Counted from the stretch's first letter, positions 17,331 through 26,253 are shown. The stretch is DNA of 64,000 nt from Thalassobacillus pellis (GCF_016908295.1 NZ_JAFBDO010000001.1:62001-126000), one strand, 5' to 3'. Made by a program: numbers and translations. Notes: generated by a model from the sequence alone, not told the origin.

Positions 17331-18203
17331 TGCGTTCTTTTTTGTTTTGTTATTTGTAGAAGCTTTTTTCTTGGATGTTGTTGTTTTCTTTTTTGTTGTT
17401 TTTCCTTTGCCTGTTCCTTTGCCTGTTCCTTTGTTAGCTTTATCCAGTGAAGCTTGGAGAGCATCCATCAGATTGGTAACATTATCCGGCTTTTTCTTAT
17501 CTTTAGCTGTCGCCACCTGGTCCTGATTCTTCCGTTCCTCGATAAGCTCCAGTAAGGCATTCCGGTAATCATCCTGGTATTTACCCGGGTCAAATTCGGT
17601 CGTTAACTGGTCAATTAACATCTTCGCCGTGTCTAATTCCTTTTTAACAGTTTCCTCCTCTTCAGGTACATTCGGAACATCAACCGTATTCCTCACTTCA
17701 TCCGGGTAATGTATCGTTTCCATCACCAGTGTATTCTGATAGACACGTATGACAGCAAGCTGCTCCTTTGATCGGATCATGATTTTTGCCACACCGATTT
17801 TTCCAGTATCCTGTAAGGCCTGCCGTAAAAGGACATAGGCTTTAGATCCCCCTTCATTTGGGGATAAATAATAGCTTCTCTCAAAATAAATCGGATCGAT
17901 CTCCTCCAATTTTACAAAGTCAACGATCTCAACAGATTTATCGGTATTTTCCTTTTTCAGTTCAGCGACTTCCTCTTCATCAAGCATGACAAATTTGTTT
18001 TTGGCATATTCATATGCCTTCACAATTTCCTGCTGTTCCACTTCCCGTTCGCAGACCGGGCACACCTTCTCATATTTGATTGGCGACTGGCATTCTTTAT
18101 GAAGCTGACGCAGTTTGACGTCTTTATTTTCCGTAGCTGCATGCAGCTTGATAGGGATATTGACCAACCCGAAGCTGACCGTCCCTTTCCACATCGTATG
18201 CAT
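17328..18203 (-). CDS. ku: Non-homologous end joining protein Ku
   Basis: 291 residues from the ATG at 18203 after AGAGGTGGAACG; an upstream in-frame start adds 29 residues without family similarity. The N-terminus HTMWKGTVSFGLVNIPIKL and the Cys pair region CQSPIKYEKVCPVCEREV are typical of bacterial Ku (YkoV). The C-terminus is a Lys/Thr/Ser-rich DNA-binding tail (repeats of KGTGKG, KKKTT). Ku binds double-strand break ends as a homodimer and recruits LigD, encoded divergently 102 bases away. In B. subtilis the pair acts in germinating spores. Confidence 0.93.
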   Translation of the reverse strand: MHTMWKGTVSFGLVNIPIKLHAATENKDVKLRQLHKECQSPIKYEKVCPVCEREVEQQEIVKAYEYAKNKFVMLDEEEVAELKKENTDKSVEIVDFVKLEEIDPIYFERSYYLSPNEGGSKAYVLLRQALQDTGKIGVAKIMIRSKEQLAVIRVYQNTLVMETIHYPDEVRNTVDVPNVPEEEETVKKELDTAKMLIDQLTTEFDPGKYQDDYRNALLELIEERKNQDQVATAKDKKKPDNVTNLMDALQASLDKANKGTGKGTGKGKTTKKKTTTSKKKASTNNKTKKNA

Positions 18204-18305
18204 CGTTCCACCTCTTTTTTTACTTAGTGTGTGCTTCCTGGGTTGTTTTATGTTTAGCATCTCGGCGATTTCACAAACTAATGTAATCATTGGAGGTGAT
18301 CTGCC

Positions 18306-20102
18306 TTGAAGAAACCAGAAAAAGTTATGAAACCAATCTTATCTGAAAAAATTCCTTCTGGCCGCGAATGGCTCTATGAAGTGAAATACGATGGTTTTCG
18401 CTGTCTGCTTCATTGGAAAAAAGACGATATCCAACTCATTAGCCGAAACGGGATTTCATTTACAGATCAATTCCCCGAAATTATCTCTTTTTGTGAAGAT
18501 AAAACTGATGAAATATCTGACCTCCTGCCGCTTAGCCTTGATGGAGAGCTGGTTATATTAAATACAGAACTGCAGGCTAATTTTTCCATGCTGCAAAAAC
18601 GTTCACGCATGCGCAGCAAAAAAAGCATTGAGCAGATTAGTCGTGACAGACCTGCACACTTTCTTGCATTTGACCTGCTTGATACAAAAAAAGCTATTTA
18701 TCAACACAGAAAAAAGAACCTCGTAAAAGTATTCCAATCGTTGAACCTTCCACGGGAAATTTCCATGGAATCACCACTGGGTTACGTCCAATCCTCTGAT
18801 AATTATGAAACATTGTTCCGTAAGCTGGATGAGCATATGGGTGAGGGGATTGTCGCCAAGAATAAACACTCCCATTACCGGGAAGGGAAGCGACCGGACT
18901 GGTTGAAAATAAAAAATTGGCGGACCCTTACGGGCATATTGACAAGCTTCCATCCTTCAAACGATTATTTCGGAATAGCCGTGTATGATGATGGAAATCT
19001 ACTTTCAATTGGTAAATGTAAACATGGACTGGATGATAAAGACCGGGATACATTAAGGAAATTCGTAAGGGAGCAAGGGGAAAAACAAGGGCAAACCTAC
19101 CTCCTTCCTCCTGCTATATGTATGGATATCCATTGCCTTGGGATCCACGATAAAGAGCTGCGCGAGCCATCCTTTGCAGCATTCAGGCTGGATCAAGAAG
19201 TGGAAGCTTGCACCAGAGATAAACTTAACTGGCAGTTGAGTATGCCGCCTGAAATAAATTACACGAACCTTGATAAACTGCTTTATCCTGAAAGTGGCGT
19301 GACAAAACAATTACTGATCGGATATTTGCGAGAGGTTTATCCCTATATGAAACCATTCCTGGACAATCGTATCCTTACTGTCATACGGTTTCCCGATGGT
19401 GTGAAGGGGGAGGCATTTTACCAGAAACACCTGCCTGAATATGCTCCAGATTTCATTAAAGCAACCAAGGAAAAAACGCAGCTGATAGATTCTGTAGAAG
19501 CTTTAGCCTGGTTTGGTAATCAGGCTGCTATCGAGTATCACGTTCCTTTCCAACAAAGTAATAGCAAATATCCGTCGGAAATAGTTTTTGACCTGGATCC
19601 TCCTGATGATAACAGCTTTGACATGGCAGTAAATGCTGCCACCCAGCTGCATGCTATATTTAATAACTTAGGTCTCCATCATTTCGTAAAAACTTCAGGT
19701 GGAAAAGGCCTTCAGGTATACCTGCCACTGCCCGAAAATACGCTCAGTTATGAAGAAACAGCAAAATTCACAGAAATCATTGCTGAAACCTTGGTTCAGT
19801 ATGATCCAGATTCATTTACAACAGAACGGTTGAAGAAAAACCGCCATGGCAGGCTGTATGTCGATCATATCCAGCATGCTCCAGGGAAAACAATCATTGC
19901 TCCCTACTCTCCCCGCGGGCGAGAACAGGCTAGCGTAGCAACGCCCATATATTGGGCAGAATTACCCGAAATCAGTGACCCATCCATATTTACCATTCAT
20001 AATACATTGGATCGTCTTCACGAAAAAGGCTGTCCGTTCCGTACTTTTCATGAAGTTAAAAACAAACAGCCGATGAATGTGTTCGATAGGTTTATAAAGT
20101 AA
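18306..20102 (+). CDS. ligD: ATP-dependent DNA ligase / polymerase LigD
   Basis: 598 residues (B. subtilis LigD 611). TTG start eight bases after GGAGGTGAT; an ATG seven codons later has no site. The ligase domain comes first: adenylation Lys27 in EVKYDGFR, with motif IV-like GEGIVAKN and motif V LKIKNW. The polymerase/primase domain (from about residue 310) has FDLDPPDD with the metal-binding Asp pair and KTSGGKGLQVYLPL. The 3'-phosphoesterase domain found in mycobacterial LigD is absent, as in other Bacilli. It seals Ku-bound breaks. Confidence 0.94.
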   Translation: MKKPEKVMKPILSEKIPSGREWLYEVKYDGFRCLLHWKKDDIQLISRNGISFTDQFPEIISFCEDKTDEISDLLPLSLDGELVILNTELQANFSMLQKRSRMRSKKSIEQISRDRPAHFLAFDLLDTKKAIYQHRKKNLVKVFQSLNLPREISMESPLGYVQSSDNYETLFRKLDEHMGEGIVAKNKHSHYREGKRPDWLKIKNWRTLTGILTSFHPSNDYFGIAVYDDGNLLSIGKCKHGLDDKDRDTLRKFVREQGEKQGQTYLLPPAICMDIHCLGIHDKELREPSFAAFRLDQEVEACTRDKLNWQLSMPPEINYTNLDKLLYPESGVTKQLLIGYLREVYPYMKPFLDNRILTVIRFPDGVKGEAFYQKHLPEYAPDFIKATKEKTQLIDSVEALAWFGNQAAIEYHVPFQQSNSKYPSEIVFDLDPPDDNSFDMAVNAATQLHAIFNNLGLHHFVKTSGGKGLQVYLPLPENTLSYEETAKFTEIIAETLVQYDPDSFTTERLKKNRHGRLYVDHIQHAPGKTIIAPYSPRGREQASVATPIYWAELPEISDPSIFTIHNTLDRLHEKGCPFRTFHEVKNKQPMNVFDRFIK

Positions 20103-20206
20103 AATGCAACCATTTGCCCATTTAACTCATCTGGACGTTTCTATCACGGGCAACCGTACATTTATAAGGCACAGAGACAAACTCCCATGCATATGCGCTT
20201 TGCTCT

Positions 20207-20215
20207 CATATTCTA
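20207..20215 (+). promoter_or_regulatory. Possible SigK -10 element
   Basis: CATATTCTA fits the mother-cell SigK -10 (CATAnnnTA) 46 bases before the coat gene start. No convincing AC-type -35 is present at the right distance, so this is weak. Confidence 0.25.
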
Positions 20216-20260
20216 TTAGTACCTACGGGTAATAATCTAATTAAGGAGTGTAAAAAGAAT

Positions 20261-20821
20261 ATGAGCTGTAAATGCAAAAAAGACAATTGTGTCTGCGAAA
20301 AAGTAAGAAAGATTCTTGCCGCTCAGGAAGCTGTAGCAAATAATGACTGTTGCCGCAGTGGATCTTGTGAATTGTCCATCAGGGATCTCGTTTCCCCAAC
20401 TGGAAATGGCAATGACACAATACCTTTCATGCTATTGTGCGGTTGTGAGAATACTTTCGCCGGCTTACTCCCTTACTTCGCATGGGGCGTGAGAAGAGAT
20501 AACGACTGCTTTGGTCCAATCCCTTCCCCGTTCTTCCGTGTGAAAAAGTTCAAGGATGACTGCTGTGCGGTACTTGAGCTGCTGTTCCCTAGCTTGTGTG
20601 ACGAAACACCAGACTCCATCTCCGACTTGTTCTTGTTTGATGGCTGGTTCAGCACTGGGGTATGTGTCGAAGTAGACCTGAGCTGCTTCACTGGCATCAC
20701 CTGCTTCCCGCCGACTACACCAGTACCTGCAAACTCCGCTCAAGTGTCAAAAGGACTTCGTGCTGTCAATGCCCTTCGCGCTGACAAAAATGCAATGGTC
20801 GGCCTGGCTAACAGACACTAA
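20261..20821 (+). CDS. CotY/CotZ (ExsY-like) spore coat protein
   Basis: 186 residues, Cys-rich throughout (MSCKCKKDNCVCEKV at the start, CCRSGSCELS, CGCENTFAGLL, DDCCAVLELL). Conserved family segments are PFMLLCGCENTF and FFRVKKFKDDCCAVLELL. These proteins assemble as crosslinked two-dimensional crust or exosporium layers of the spore. AAGGAGTG precedes the ATG by about ten bases. It is a single gene; a possible SigK -10 is upstream. Which of CotY, CotZ or ExsY it equals cannot be decided here. Confidence 0.88.
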   Translation: MSCKCKKDNCVCEKVRKILAAQEAVANNDCCRSGSCELSIRDLVSPTGNGNDTIPFMLLCGCENTFAGLLPYFAWGVRRDNDCFGPIPSPFFRVKKFKDDCCAVLELLFPSLCDETPDSISDLFLFDGWFSTGVCVEVDLSCFTGITCFPPTTPVPANSAQVSKGLRAVNALRADKNAMVGLANRH

Positions 20822-20904
20822 GAACATGTGAATTACACGTGTGGCTCACAGCATTTTCCCCTTTCATTAAAATAAAATCGGCAGCTCATTGGCTGCCTCA
20901 GCTT

Positions 20905-21070
20905 GTGGAGAAACCCCTGTTTTTTCCGCAAGCTTTTTTTCTTACCGCCAGGAGCGAAGGACCCTTCCCTTTCCGCGGACGAGCGCCCGAGCTTCCTCGC
21001 GAAACCCACGCTCGGCGATCTCGGCTCCCTCGTTCTTCCGCAGGAGTGGAAGGGTCCTCGCCCTTTGGAA
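20905..21070. repeat. Long GC-rich inverted repeat inserted in an IS relic
   Basis: Arms GGACCCTTCC (from about 20959) and GGAAGGGTCC (to about 21056) flank CGAGCG/CGCTCG-type inner pairs. It has a different base composition from its surroundings and interrupts the transposase frame. Confidence 0.5.
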
Positions 21071-21074
21071 TTTC

Positions 21075-21385
21075 TTTAAAACAGAAAAAGACTCTCCTTC
21101 ACTTTCTCTTTTCCACGCAAATGACAATGGGGTGGAGTCGGTAAAGAGCACTCTCTCCGCCATCATACGGTGGTTCATAGCCTGAAGCACGATTTCATCG
21201 AAGACTTCCTGAAAGATGTCGGTCTCTTTAAAACGTGTTCGGCGATTCCAACTGATCGTGGAATGATGAGGAACTTGGTCCGTTAAGTTTAGCCCTAAAA
21301 ACCAACGATACGCAACGTTGGTCAGAATTTGTCGTTCCAAATCACGTTCGGAACGGATGCCATAAAAATAACCGATGAACATCAA
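21075..21385 (-). pseudogene. IS1182/DUF772-type transposase remnant
   Basis: About 100 residues of an InsH/IS1182-like transposase N-terminal region remain: FIGYFYGIRSERDLE, NVAYRWFLGLNLTD, HSTISWNRRTRFK and VLFTDST (first catalytic Asp region). The true N-terminus (about 50 residues) is missing, and after residue ~100 the frame runs into the GC-rich palindrome, so the DDE catalytic core is lost. It is a dead fragment. The interval 20822-21455 holds only this relic, the palindrome and the terminator below. Confidence 0.75.
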
Positions 21386-21410
21386 TTTGAATTGGGAAAA
21401 ATACCAAAAA

Positions 21411-21450
21411 AAATCAGGTTGTCGAGACTTTTCGACAACCTGATTTTTTT
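21411..21450 (-). terminator. Strong bidirectional hairpin ending the persulfide operon
   Basis: A 14-bp perfect stem AATCAGGTTGTCGA / TCGACAACCTGATT with A- and T-runs on both sides, six bases after the yrkJ-like stop codon. Confidence 0.85.
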
Positions 21451-21455
21451 GATTA

Positions 21456-22244
21456 TTATCCTATTATATCTATCCAGATTTTAATTGCTGTCCCTAATAT
21501 CAACAACGCCAGAATCCATTGTAACAGCTTGGTATTCACTTTCTTCCCGAAGTTAGCCCCAAGTGGTGAGGCGATCAGGCTGGCTATAATCATAACTGCA
21601 GCAGGCAGGTACAAAATCTGCCCGGTCAATAGTTTTCCGGTTGTTGCACCGATGGAAGATATGAAAGTGATTGCCAGGGAAGTGGCAATTGTCATTCTCG
21701 TTGGGATTTTCAGGACAAGAAGCATGATCGGTACCAGAATAAACGCACCAGCGGCTCCAACAATTCCTGCCCCTATTCCAACAAGAAAAGCTAGTAATGC
21801 AGCCAGCCATTTATTGAATGTCACCTTTTCCAATTCAATATCATCAAGGCCATTTTTAGGAACAAACATCATAACTGCAGCAATAGTTGCCAGCAATCCA
21901 TATACGAGATTGACACCAGCATCAGACATGAATTGTGAACCATAACCACCAATAAAGCTTCCTATTAAAATACTTATCCCCATATAGATAATAAGTGTTT
22001 TACTTAAATAGCCGCCTTTGCGATAAGCCCATACCCCGCCAATAGTTGCAAATAACACTTGAACGGCGCTGATACCAGCTACTTCATGGGCAGTGAATCC
22101 TGCCAACCCTACCAAGGGGGGTATATATAATAACATGGGGTACTTAATGATTGATCCTCCAATCCCTACCATTCCTGATAAAAAGGAACCGACGAAACCA
22201 ATCATGAAAATAATAATAAAGAAATAAATACTAAAGTCCATCAA
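21456..22244 (-). CDS. yrkJ: Sulfite exporter TauE/SafE family permease (YrkJ-like)
   Basis: 262 residues with eight predicted transmembrane helices and the two TauE/SafE repeats: [21 protein letters not shown] near the N-terminus and [20 protein letters not shown] near residue 150. It is the last gene of the cstR operon and probably exports sulfite, thiosulfate or a related sulfur anion made by the upstream enzymes. The start AUG-AUG follows a GGGGGA site. The strong terminator follows immediately. Confidence 0.88.
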   Translation of the reverse strand: MMDFSIYFFIIIFMIGFVGSFLSGMVGIGGSIIKYPMLLYIPPLVGLAGFTAHEVAGISAVQVLFATIGGVWAYRKGGYLSKTLIIYMGISILIGSFIGGYGSQFMSDAGVNLVYGLLATIAAVMMFVPKNGLDDIELEKVTFNKWLAALLAFLVGIGAGIVGAAGAFILVPIMLLVLKIPTRMTIATSLAITFISSIGATTGKLLTGQILYLPAAVMIIASLIASPLGANFGKKVNTKLLQWILALLILGTAIKIWIDIIG

Positions 22245-22285
22245 ACTCCCCCTAATAAAAGTGGCCCATTAAAGTGGGCCACCCG

Positions 22286-22513
22286 TTAAGCTTTTTTGAT
22301 CCAGAATTTAAATACACCGTCTTCTTCAGAATCTTTCATTAGTTCGTGCCCACCCGATTTTGCCCAGGCAGTCAGATCACTTTTAGCGCCTTTATCAGTA
22401 GCATGCACTTCTAATACTTCGCCTGAACTGATATCTCCTATCGCTTTTTTTGTTTTTACAATCGGCATTGGACATGCCAACCCTTTTGCGTCTAATACTT
22501 TAGCTATTTCCAT
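22286..22513 (-). CDS. yrkI: TusA-family sulfur carrier (YrkI-like)
   Basis: 75 residues from the ATG at 22513, behind AGGAGG; upstream in-frame codons are not preceded by a site. It has the TusA signature DAKGLACPMPIVKTKKAI with the persulfide-carrying Cys14. The protein relays sulfane sulfur between sulfurtransferases. It lies between the YrkH-like enzyme (stop at 22534) and the permease. Its Cys loop is nearly identical to the TusA domain of the YrkF-like gene, which points to an old duplication inside the operon. Confidence 0.9.
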   Translation of the reverse strand: MEIAKVLDAKGLACPMPIVKTKKAIGDISSGEVLEVHATDKGAKSDLTAWAKSGGHELMKDSEEDGVFKFWIKKA

Positions 22514-22533
22514 AAATGAAGCTCCTCCTTTTT

Positions 22534-23664
22534 TTATCCTTCGACCGCACAACGGTTCGGACCTGTTTCCATTTCTTTTTGTTCCTCCGTATCTGGAGAG
22601 ATTTTACCAAGATTGGTTTTTCGAATATTTTCATACGCATTTGGCTGTGGTGGAAGATTTTCTGTTACCATCTTTTTGAATTCTTCCGTATCATCCACCT
22701 GTAATCCTGAATTTCTTTCATATAGGTCTCCTAATCGTGCGGAGACTTCCCCATTTTCATGCAGCTCTTCTGCAAATGAGTAATGTGCAGGCAGAACGGT
22801 AAGGTTATATGATAACTCTTTGTAACGAGAGTAAAGGGTTTCACGGAGATCTTTTACCCAATCATCTGCTAGACCAGCAAGGTCTGGACGGCCGATTGAT
22901 TTAACAAACAGGATGTCACCTGTAAGCAAATACTTATCATCAATAATTAAAGAAGTACTGCCAATCGTATGCCCTGGTGAATAGATAGGCTGGACTTTGA
23001 TTTTTGTTTTACCGACAGTGATATCGTTACCTTCTTTCAAAGGTGCATAATCAAACGTCACTTCTTCCGCATCTTTAGGAGGCAGATGATACGTTCCCCC
23101 TGCTATTTCTGCTAGTTTCCGACCACCGGATATATGATCTGCGTGTAAATGGGTATCAAGAAGATGAGTGATGGCAGTCCCGCGTTCTTTGGCGAACTTT
23201 TCATAAATATCAGTCATCCTGTTGGCATCCACGATAGCTGCTTCACCGTCGGACTCAATGACATAGGAGAGACAGCCCTTACCAAGCCGTACGAACTGAT
23301 ACAGGCTTCCCCCATCACTTAAATCAGCGATTTTCACTGGTTCCAGATGTTCGCTCCAGGCCTTCATTCCGCCTTCAAGACTATAAGCATTTTGATAGCC
23401 GGCTTCATCAAGTAAATCAGCCACCATTACAGAAGACCCGCCTTTGGCACATACAACAATGACTTCTTGATTTTTGTCTAGTTTTTCATCCAGAGATTCA
23501 ACCCCATCAAGGAGATTGAAATACGGTTCATTAATGATTTCTGCCTTACCACCTTCTATTTTCCAATCCTCAAATTGCTCAGTATTCCTTACGTCCAAAA
23601 TAAGCGTTTCTTCTTGATTTACTATTTTCTCCGCCAATTCTCTGGTTGTAATTGTTTTAGCCAT
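22534..23664 (-). CDS. yrkH: Rhodanese-metallo-beta-lactamase fusion, persulfide dioxygenase type (YrkH-like)
   Basis: 376 residues. Residues 1-110 are a rhodanese domain with active-site Cys72 (VVCAKGGSS); residues about 115-320 are a metallo-beta-lactamase fold with DTHLHADH (170-177) and SPGHTIGS, as in ETHE1/CstB-type Fe(II) persulfide dioxygenases. The order (rhodanese first) is opposite to S. aureus CstB but matches B. subtilis YrkH. It would oxidise low-molecular-weight persulfide to sulfite or thiosulfate. ATG after GGAGGG, 15 bases after the YrkF-like stop. No sulfide:quinone reductase is encoded in the operon. Confidence 0.9.
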   Translation of the reverse strand: MAKTITTRELAEKIVNQEETLILDVRNTEQFEDWKIEGGKAEIINEPYFNLLDGVESLDEKLDKNQEVIVVCAKGGSSVMVADLLDEAGYQNAYSLEGGMKAWSEHLEPVKIADLSDGGSLYQFVRLGKGCLSYVIESDGEAAIVDANRMTDIYEKFAKERGTAITHLLDTHLHADHISGGRKLAEIAGGTYHLPPKDAEEVTFDYAPLKEGNDITVGKTKIKVQPIYSPGHTIGSTSLIIDDKYLLTGDILFVKSIGRPDLAGLADDWVKDLRETLYSRYKELSYNLTVLPAHYSFAEELHENGEVSARLGDLYERNSGLQVDDTEEFKKMVTENLPPQPNAYENIRKTNLGKISPDTEEQKEMETGPNRCAVEG

Positions 23665-23679
23665 ATTTTTCCCTCCTAT

Positions 23680-24252
23680 TTATTGGCTTTTATCTGTCGG
23701 GCCCGCCCACTCAGCCATACCTGGTACTACATTTATAACGTTACGGAAGCCATTCTTAACCAGCTTCCGGGCAGCTAAGTCACTCCGGCTGCCGGAACGG
23801 CAAATGACATGAAGCTCTTTTTCTTTATCAAGTTCATTCATACGATTCTCTAACTCTCCAAGGGGTATATTTACTGCCCCAGGTATATGGCCAAATGCGT
23901 ATTCTGCAGGCTCTCTTACATCAAGGATGTCAATTGGCGCTTCTGAATCAAATTTACTTTTCAACTCATTCAGTTTCAGTACTTGTTCATGCTTATTGGA
24001 TTCATTTATTTCTTCATCACTTACTTTTCTTAAATAATGTTTCAGTACATCCCCTTCTTCAAAGGTGCCAAGGTACTGATGGCCAGTACTCTCCGCCCAA
24101 GCTTTCAAATCAGCAGTTGATCCCTTATCTGTTGCCTGTACTTCCACCACGTGTCCGGATTCTAAGTTAGTGATTGCTTTTTTTGTTTTAACGATTGGCA
24201 TTGGGCATGCCAGCCCTTTTGCATCTAAAATCATATTTGCCGTTATCTTCAT
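23680..24252 (-). CDS. yrkF: TusA-rhodanese fusion sulfurtransferase (YrkF-like)
   Basis: 190 residues: TusA domain at 1-75 with Cys16 (GLACPMPIVKTKK), linker, and rhodanese domain at about 95-187 with Cys151 (HVICRSGSRSD). The fusion moves sulfane sulfur within one polypeptide. ATG after AAAGGAGG. A CstR-like operator half-site cluster (24271-24290) lies right in front of the gene. In S. aureus the same TusA and rhodanese parts occur in CstA together with a DsrE domain that here is the separate gene upstream. Confidence 0.9.
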   Translation of the reverse strand: MKITANMILDAKGLACPMPIVKTKKAITNLESGHVVEVQATDKGSTADLKAWAESTGHQYLGTFEEGDVLKHYLRKVSDEEINESNKHEQVLKLNELKSKFDSEAPIDILDVREPAEYAFGHIPGAVNIPLGELENRMNELDKEKELHVICRSGSRSDLAARKLVKNGFRNVINVVPGMAEWAGPTDKSQ

Positions 24253-24270
24253 GTCCTTTCCTCCTTTATT

Positions 24271-24290
24271 GATATAGGGGTATGGGTATA
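24271..24290 (-). promoter_or_regulatory. CstR-like operator motif (internal)
   Basis: ATATAGGGGTATGGGTATA resembles the GGGGTAT half-sites of the main operator, but the dyad is imperfect. It lies 19 bases before the YrkF-like ATG. Confidence 0.4.
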
Positions 24291-24307
24291 TTGGGATTTA
24301 AAAAAAT

Positions 24308-24787
24308 TTAGATGAATAAGTTAATGTTTCCTTCTTCAGCGTCCCCGATATAAGCGGCAACACCCGCATAATCAATGCCATTAAGCAGTTCTTCTTTTTG
24401 AAGGCCTAATAAATCCATGGTCATCGTACATGCGATCAGTTTTACATCCTGCTCCTGTGCCATCTCAACCAATTGTGGTAATGGCATGGCATTGTGCTTT
24501 TTCATGACATTTTTAATTAATTTTGGTCCCATGCCAAGATAATTCATTTTAGAAAGCTCCATTTTGTCTGCACCTCTAGGCATCATTTTTCCAAACATCT
24601 TTTCCATAAACCCTTTTTTAACAGAGACAAGTGCGTCTTTACGCAAAGCATTCAATCCCCAGAAAGTGTGAAAAATGGTTACCTCATGGTCATAGGCAGT
24701 AGCTCCATTAGCAATGATATAAGCCGCCATAGCTTTGTCGTAATCTCCACTAAACAATACAATGGTAGTTTTCTTTTTTTCAGTCAT
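24308..24787 (-). CDS. yrkE: DsrE/DsrF-like family protein (YrkE-like)
   Basis: 159 residues of the DsrE2 type: TTIVLFSGDYDKAMAAYIIANG near the N-terminus, HEVTIFHTFWGLNAL, and the conserved Cys in KLIACTMTMDLLG. Such proteins act as sulfur-trafficking partners of TusA and rhodanese. AGGAGG precedes the ATG. It is the second gene of the operon, 79 bases after cstR, and its leader contains a second operator-like motif. Confidence 0.88.
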   Translation of the reverse strand: MTEKKKTTIVLFSGDYDKAMAAYIIANGATAYDHEVTIFHTFWGLNALRKDALVSVKKGFMEKMFGKMMPRGADKMELSKMNYLGMGPKLIKNVMKKHNAMPLPQLVEMAQEQDVKLIACTMTMDLLGLQKEELLNGIDYAGVAAYIGDAEEGNINLFI

Positions 24788-24810
24788 ATATAAATTCCTC
24801 CTATAATTAA

Positions 24811-24832
24811 ATACACATACGTGTAGGGGTAT
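24811..24832 (-). promoter_or_regulatory. CstR-like operator motif between cstR and yrkE
   Basis: ATACACATACGTGTAGGGGTAT contains the GGGGTAT half-site and an ACAC/GTGT dyad. It may give a second regulated promoter for yrkE onward. Confidence 0.45.
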
Positions 24833-24866
24833 AATAAAACGTAAAAAAATAAAGAACTATTAATTA

Positions 24867-25127
24867 TTACCTGCTTCTCACCAATAAATCGACAGCTTCT
24901 TGAATAAGATCTTCGGAGCTCTCTCCTTTATCCTCCTGCTCACGGATACATTGTTCTAAGTTGGAACTGACAATGAGTGCAGCAGTACGATCAAGGGCAT
25001 TTCTTACCGCCGATAATTGCGTAACGACTTCCCTGCATTCCTTTTCTTCGTCGAGCATTTTCAGCAATCCTCTTAGTTGTCCTTCTATCCTTTTCATTCT
25101 ATTGGTAATTTTCTTATCGTAGATCAT
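24867..25127 (-). CDS. cstR: Persulfide-sensing repressor CstR (CsoR family)
   Basis: 86 residues of the all-helical CsoR/RcnR family (RMKRIEGQLRGLLKMLDEEKE). The two sensing cysteines fall exactly at Cys31 and Cys60, as in S. aureus CstR, while the His that copper-binding CsoR proteins have four residues before the second Cys is Asn56. This argues for a persulfide/sulfide sensor, not a copper sensor. Position at the head of the sulfur operon and a dyad between its -35 and -10 agree. B. subtilis counterpart is YrkD. Confidence 0.9.
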   Translation of the reverse strand: MIYDKKITNRMKRIEGQLRGLLKMLDEEKECREVVTQLSAVRNALDRTAALIVSSNLEQCIREQEDKGESSEDLIQEAVDLLVRSR

Positions 25128-25266
25128 CCCCGACTCTCCTTTTTAAGTTATTAGCAATGACTTCCCATTTGCCATGTGTGTTTGTACCTGCTCTATTCCT
25201 TTTTATTACGGAAGAAGCCGTCAATTATATTCAACTGAGCTTGATGAAATGTCATCAACGATTACA

Positions 25267-25295
25267 ATGATATACCTATAGGGGTATATTGTCAA
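25267..25295 (-). promoter_or_regulatory. cstR operon promoter with overlapping operator
   Basis: On the minus strand TTGACA, 17 bases, TATCAT: a near-consensus SigA promoter. The spacer itself is ATATACCCCTATAGGTA, a CsoR/CstR-type dyad, so bound CstR would block RNA polymerase. It lies 140 bases before the cstR start. Confidence 0.7.
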
Positions 25296-25379
25296 CATGT
25301 AAGATCCTAGTTATTTTTTCATAAAATGAGTAAGTGTTTTTTCTTAGATTGTCGCCACTCTCTCAATAGCGCAGAAAAG

Positions 25380-25416
25380 AAAAAAAGCACGCCCCGCTAA
25401 TGCAGGCTCGTGCTTT
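25380..25416 (-). terminator. Terminator of the aldo/keto reductase gene
   Basis: Minus strand: AAAGCACGAGCC, loop, GGGGCGTGCTT and TTTTTTC, six bases after the stop codon. Confidence 0.75.
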
Positions 25417-25422
25417 TTCTGT

Positions 25423-26253
25423 TTAATAATCAAATTCATCGGGATGAGGGCCAGTACGCCCTTTTTCATCAAGATTCAATTCATCGATACGTTTAATTTC
25501 TTCTTCTGTCAGTTCGAAATCGAAAATATCAGCGTTTTGCTGTTGTCTATCTTTATTGGTGGACTTTGGTATGGCCACAATATCATTTTGGAAATCCCAG
25601 CGCAAAATAATTTGGGCAGGAGTCTTTTCATATTTTTCGGCAAGTTCTTTTAACACAGGGGCATCGAAATATTTCCCTTTGGCAAGTGGTGACCATGCTT
25701 CAACCTGTATTCCATTTGCCGCACAGAACTCCCTTGTCTGCTGTTGGTGTAACTCCGGATGAAGTTCGATCTGGTTGACCATTGGCGTGATTTCCGCATC
25801 TTTCATTAGTTCTTCTAAGTGGTGTGGAAGGAAGTTACTGACACCGATTGCTTTCACTTTTCCATCTTTATAAAGTTTTTCTAACGCTTTCCAAGTGTCC
25901 GTGAACTTTCCAGGTACCGGCCAATGAATCAGGTACAGATCGATATAATCCAATCCTAGTTTATTCAGGCTTCGATCAAATGCCTCAAGCGTGTTCTCAT
26001 ACCCTTGTTCATCGTTCCAAACTTTTGTAGTGATAAACAGGTCTTCACGAGGGATGTCACTTTCTTTGATTGCTTTTCCGACCCCTTCTTCATTTCCATA
26101 AAAAGAAGCGGTATCAATGTGCCGATAACCAAGCTCAATAGCTGATTTAACGGCCTCGACAACCTCTTTTCCATCTTCCATTTTATAGACTCCAAGACCG
26201 AGTCTTGGCATTTCTACATCATTGTGAAGCTTAGCGGTACTTGTCAAACTCAA
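25423..26253 (-). CDS. yvgN: Aldo/keto reductase, YvgN (glyoxal reductase) type
   Basis: 276 residues from a TTG at 26253, nine bases after GGAAGGAGAG; this length equals B. subtilis YvgN. An earlier in-frame start would put the ribosome site inside the gene. Catalytic tetrad: Asp and Tyr in HIDTASFYGNE, Lys in TTKVWN, His in LYLIHWP; the cofactor loop IPKSTNKDR indicates NADPH. It reduces methylglyoxal and other aldehydes in the cytosol. A single gene with its own terminator. Confidence 0.85.
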   Translation of the reverse strand: MSLTSTAKLHNDVEMPRLGLGVYKMEDGKEVVEAVKSAIELGYRHIDTASFYGNEEGVGKAIKESDIPREDLFITTKVWNDEQGYENTLEAFDRSLNKLGLDYIDLYLIHWPVPGKFTDTWKALEKLYKDGKVKAIGVSNFLPHHLEELMKDAEITPMVNQIELHPELHQQQTREFCAANGIQVEAWSPLAKGKYFDAPVLKELAEKYEKTPAQIILRWDFQNDIVAIPKSTNKDRQQQNADIFDFELTEEEIKRIDELNLDEKGRTGPHPDEFDY

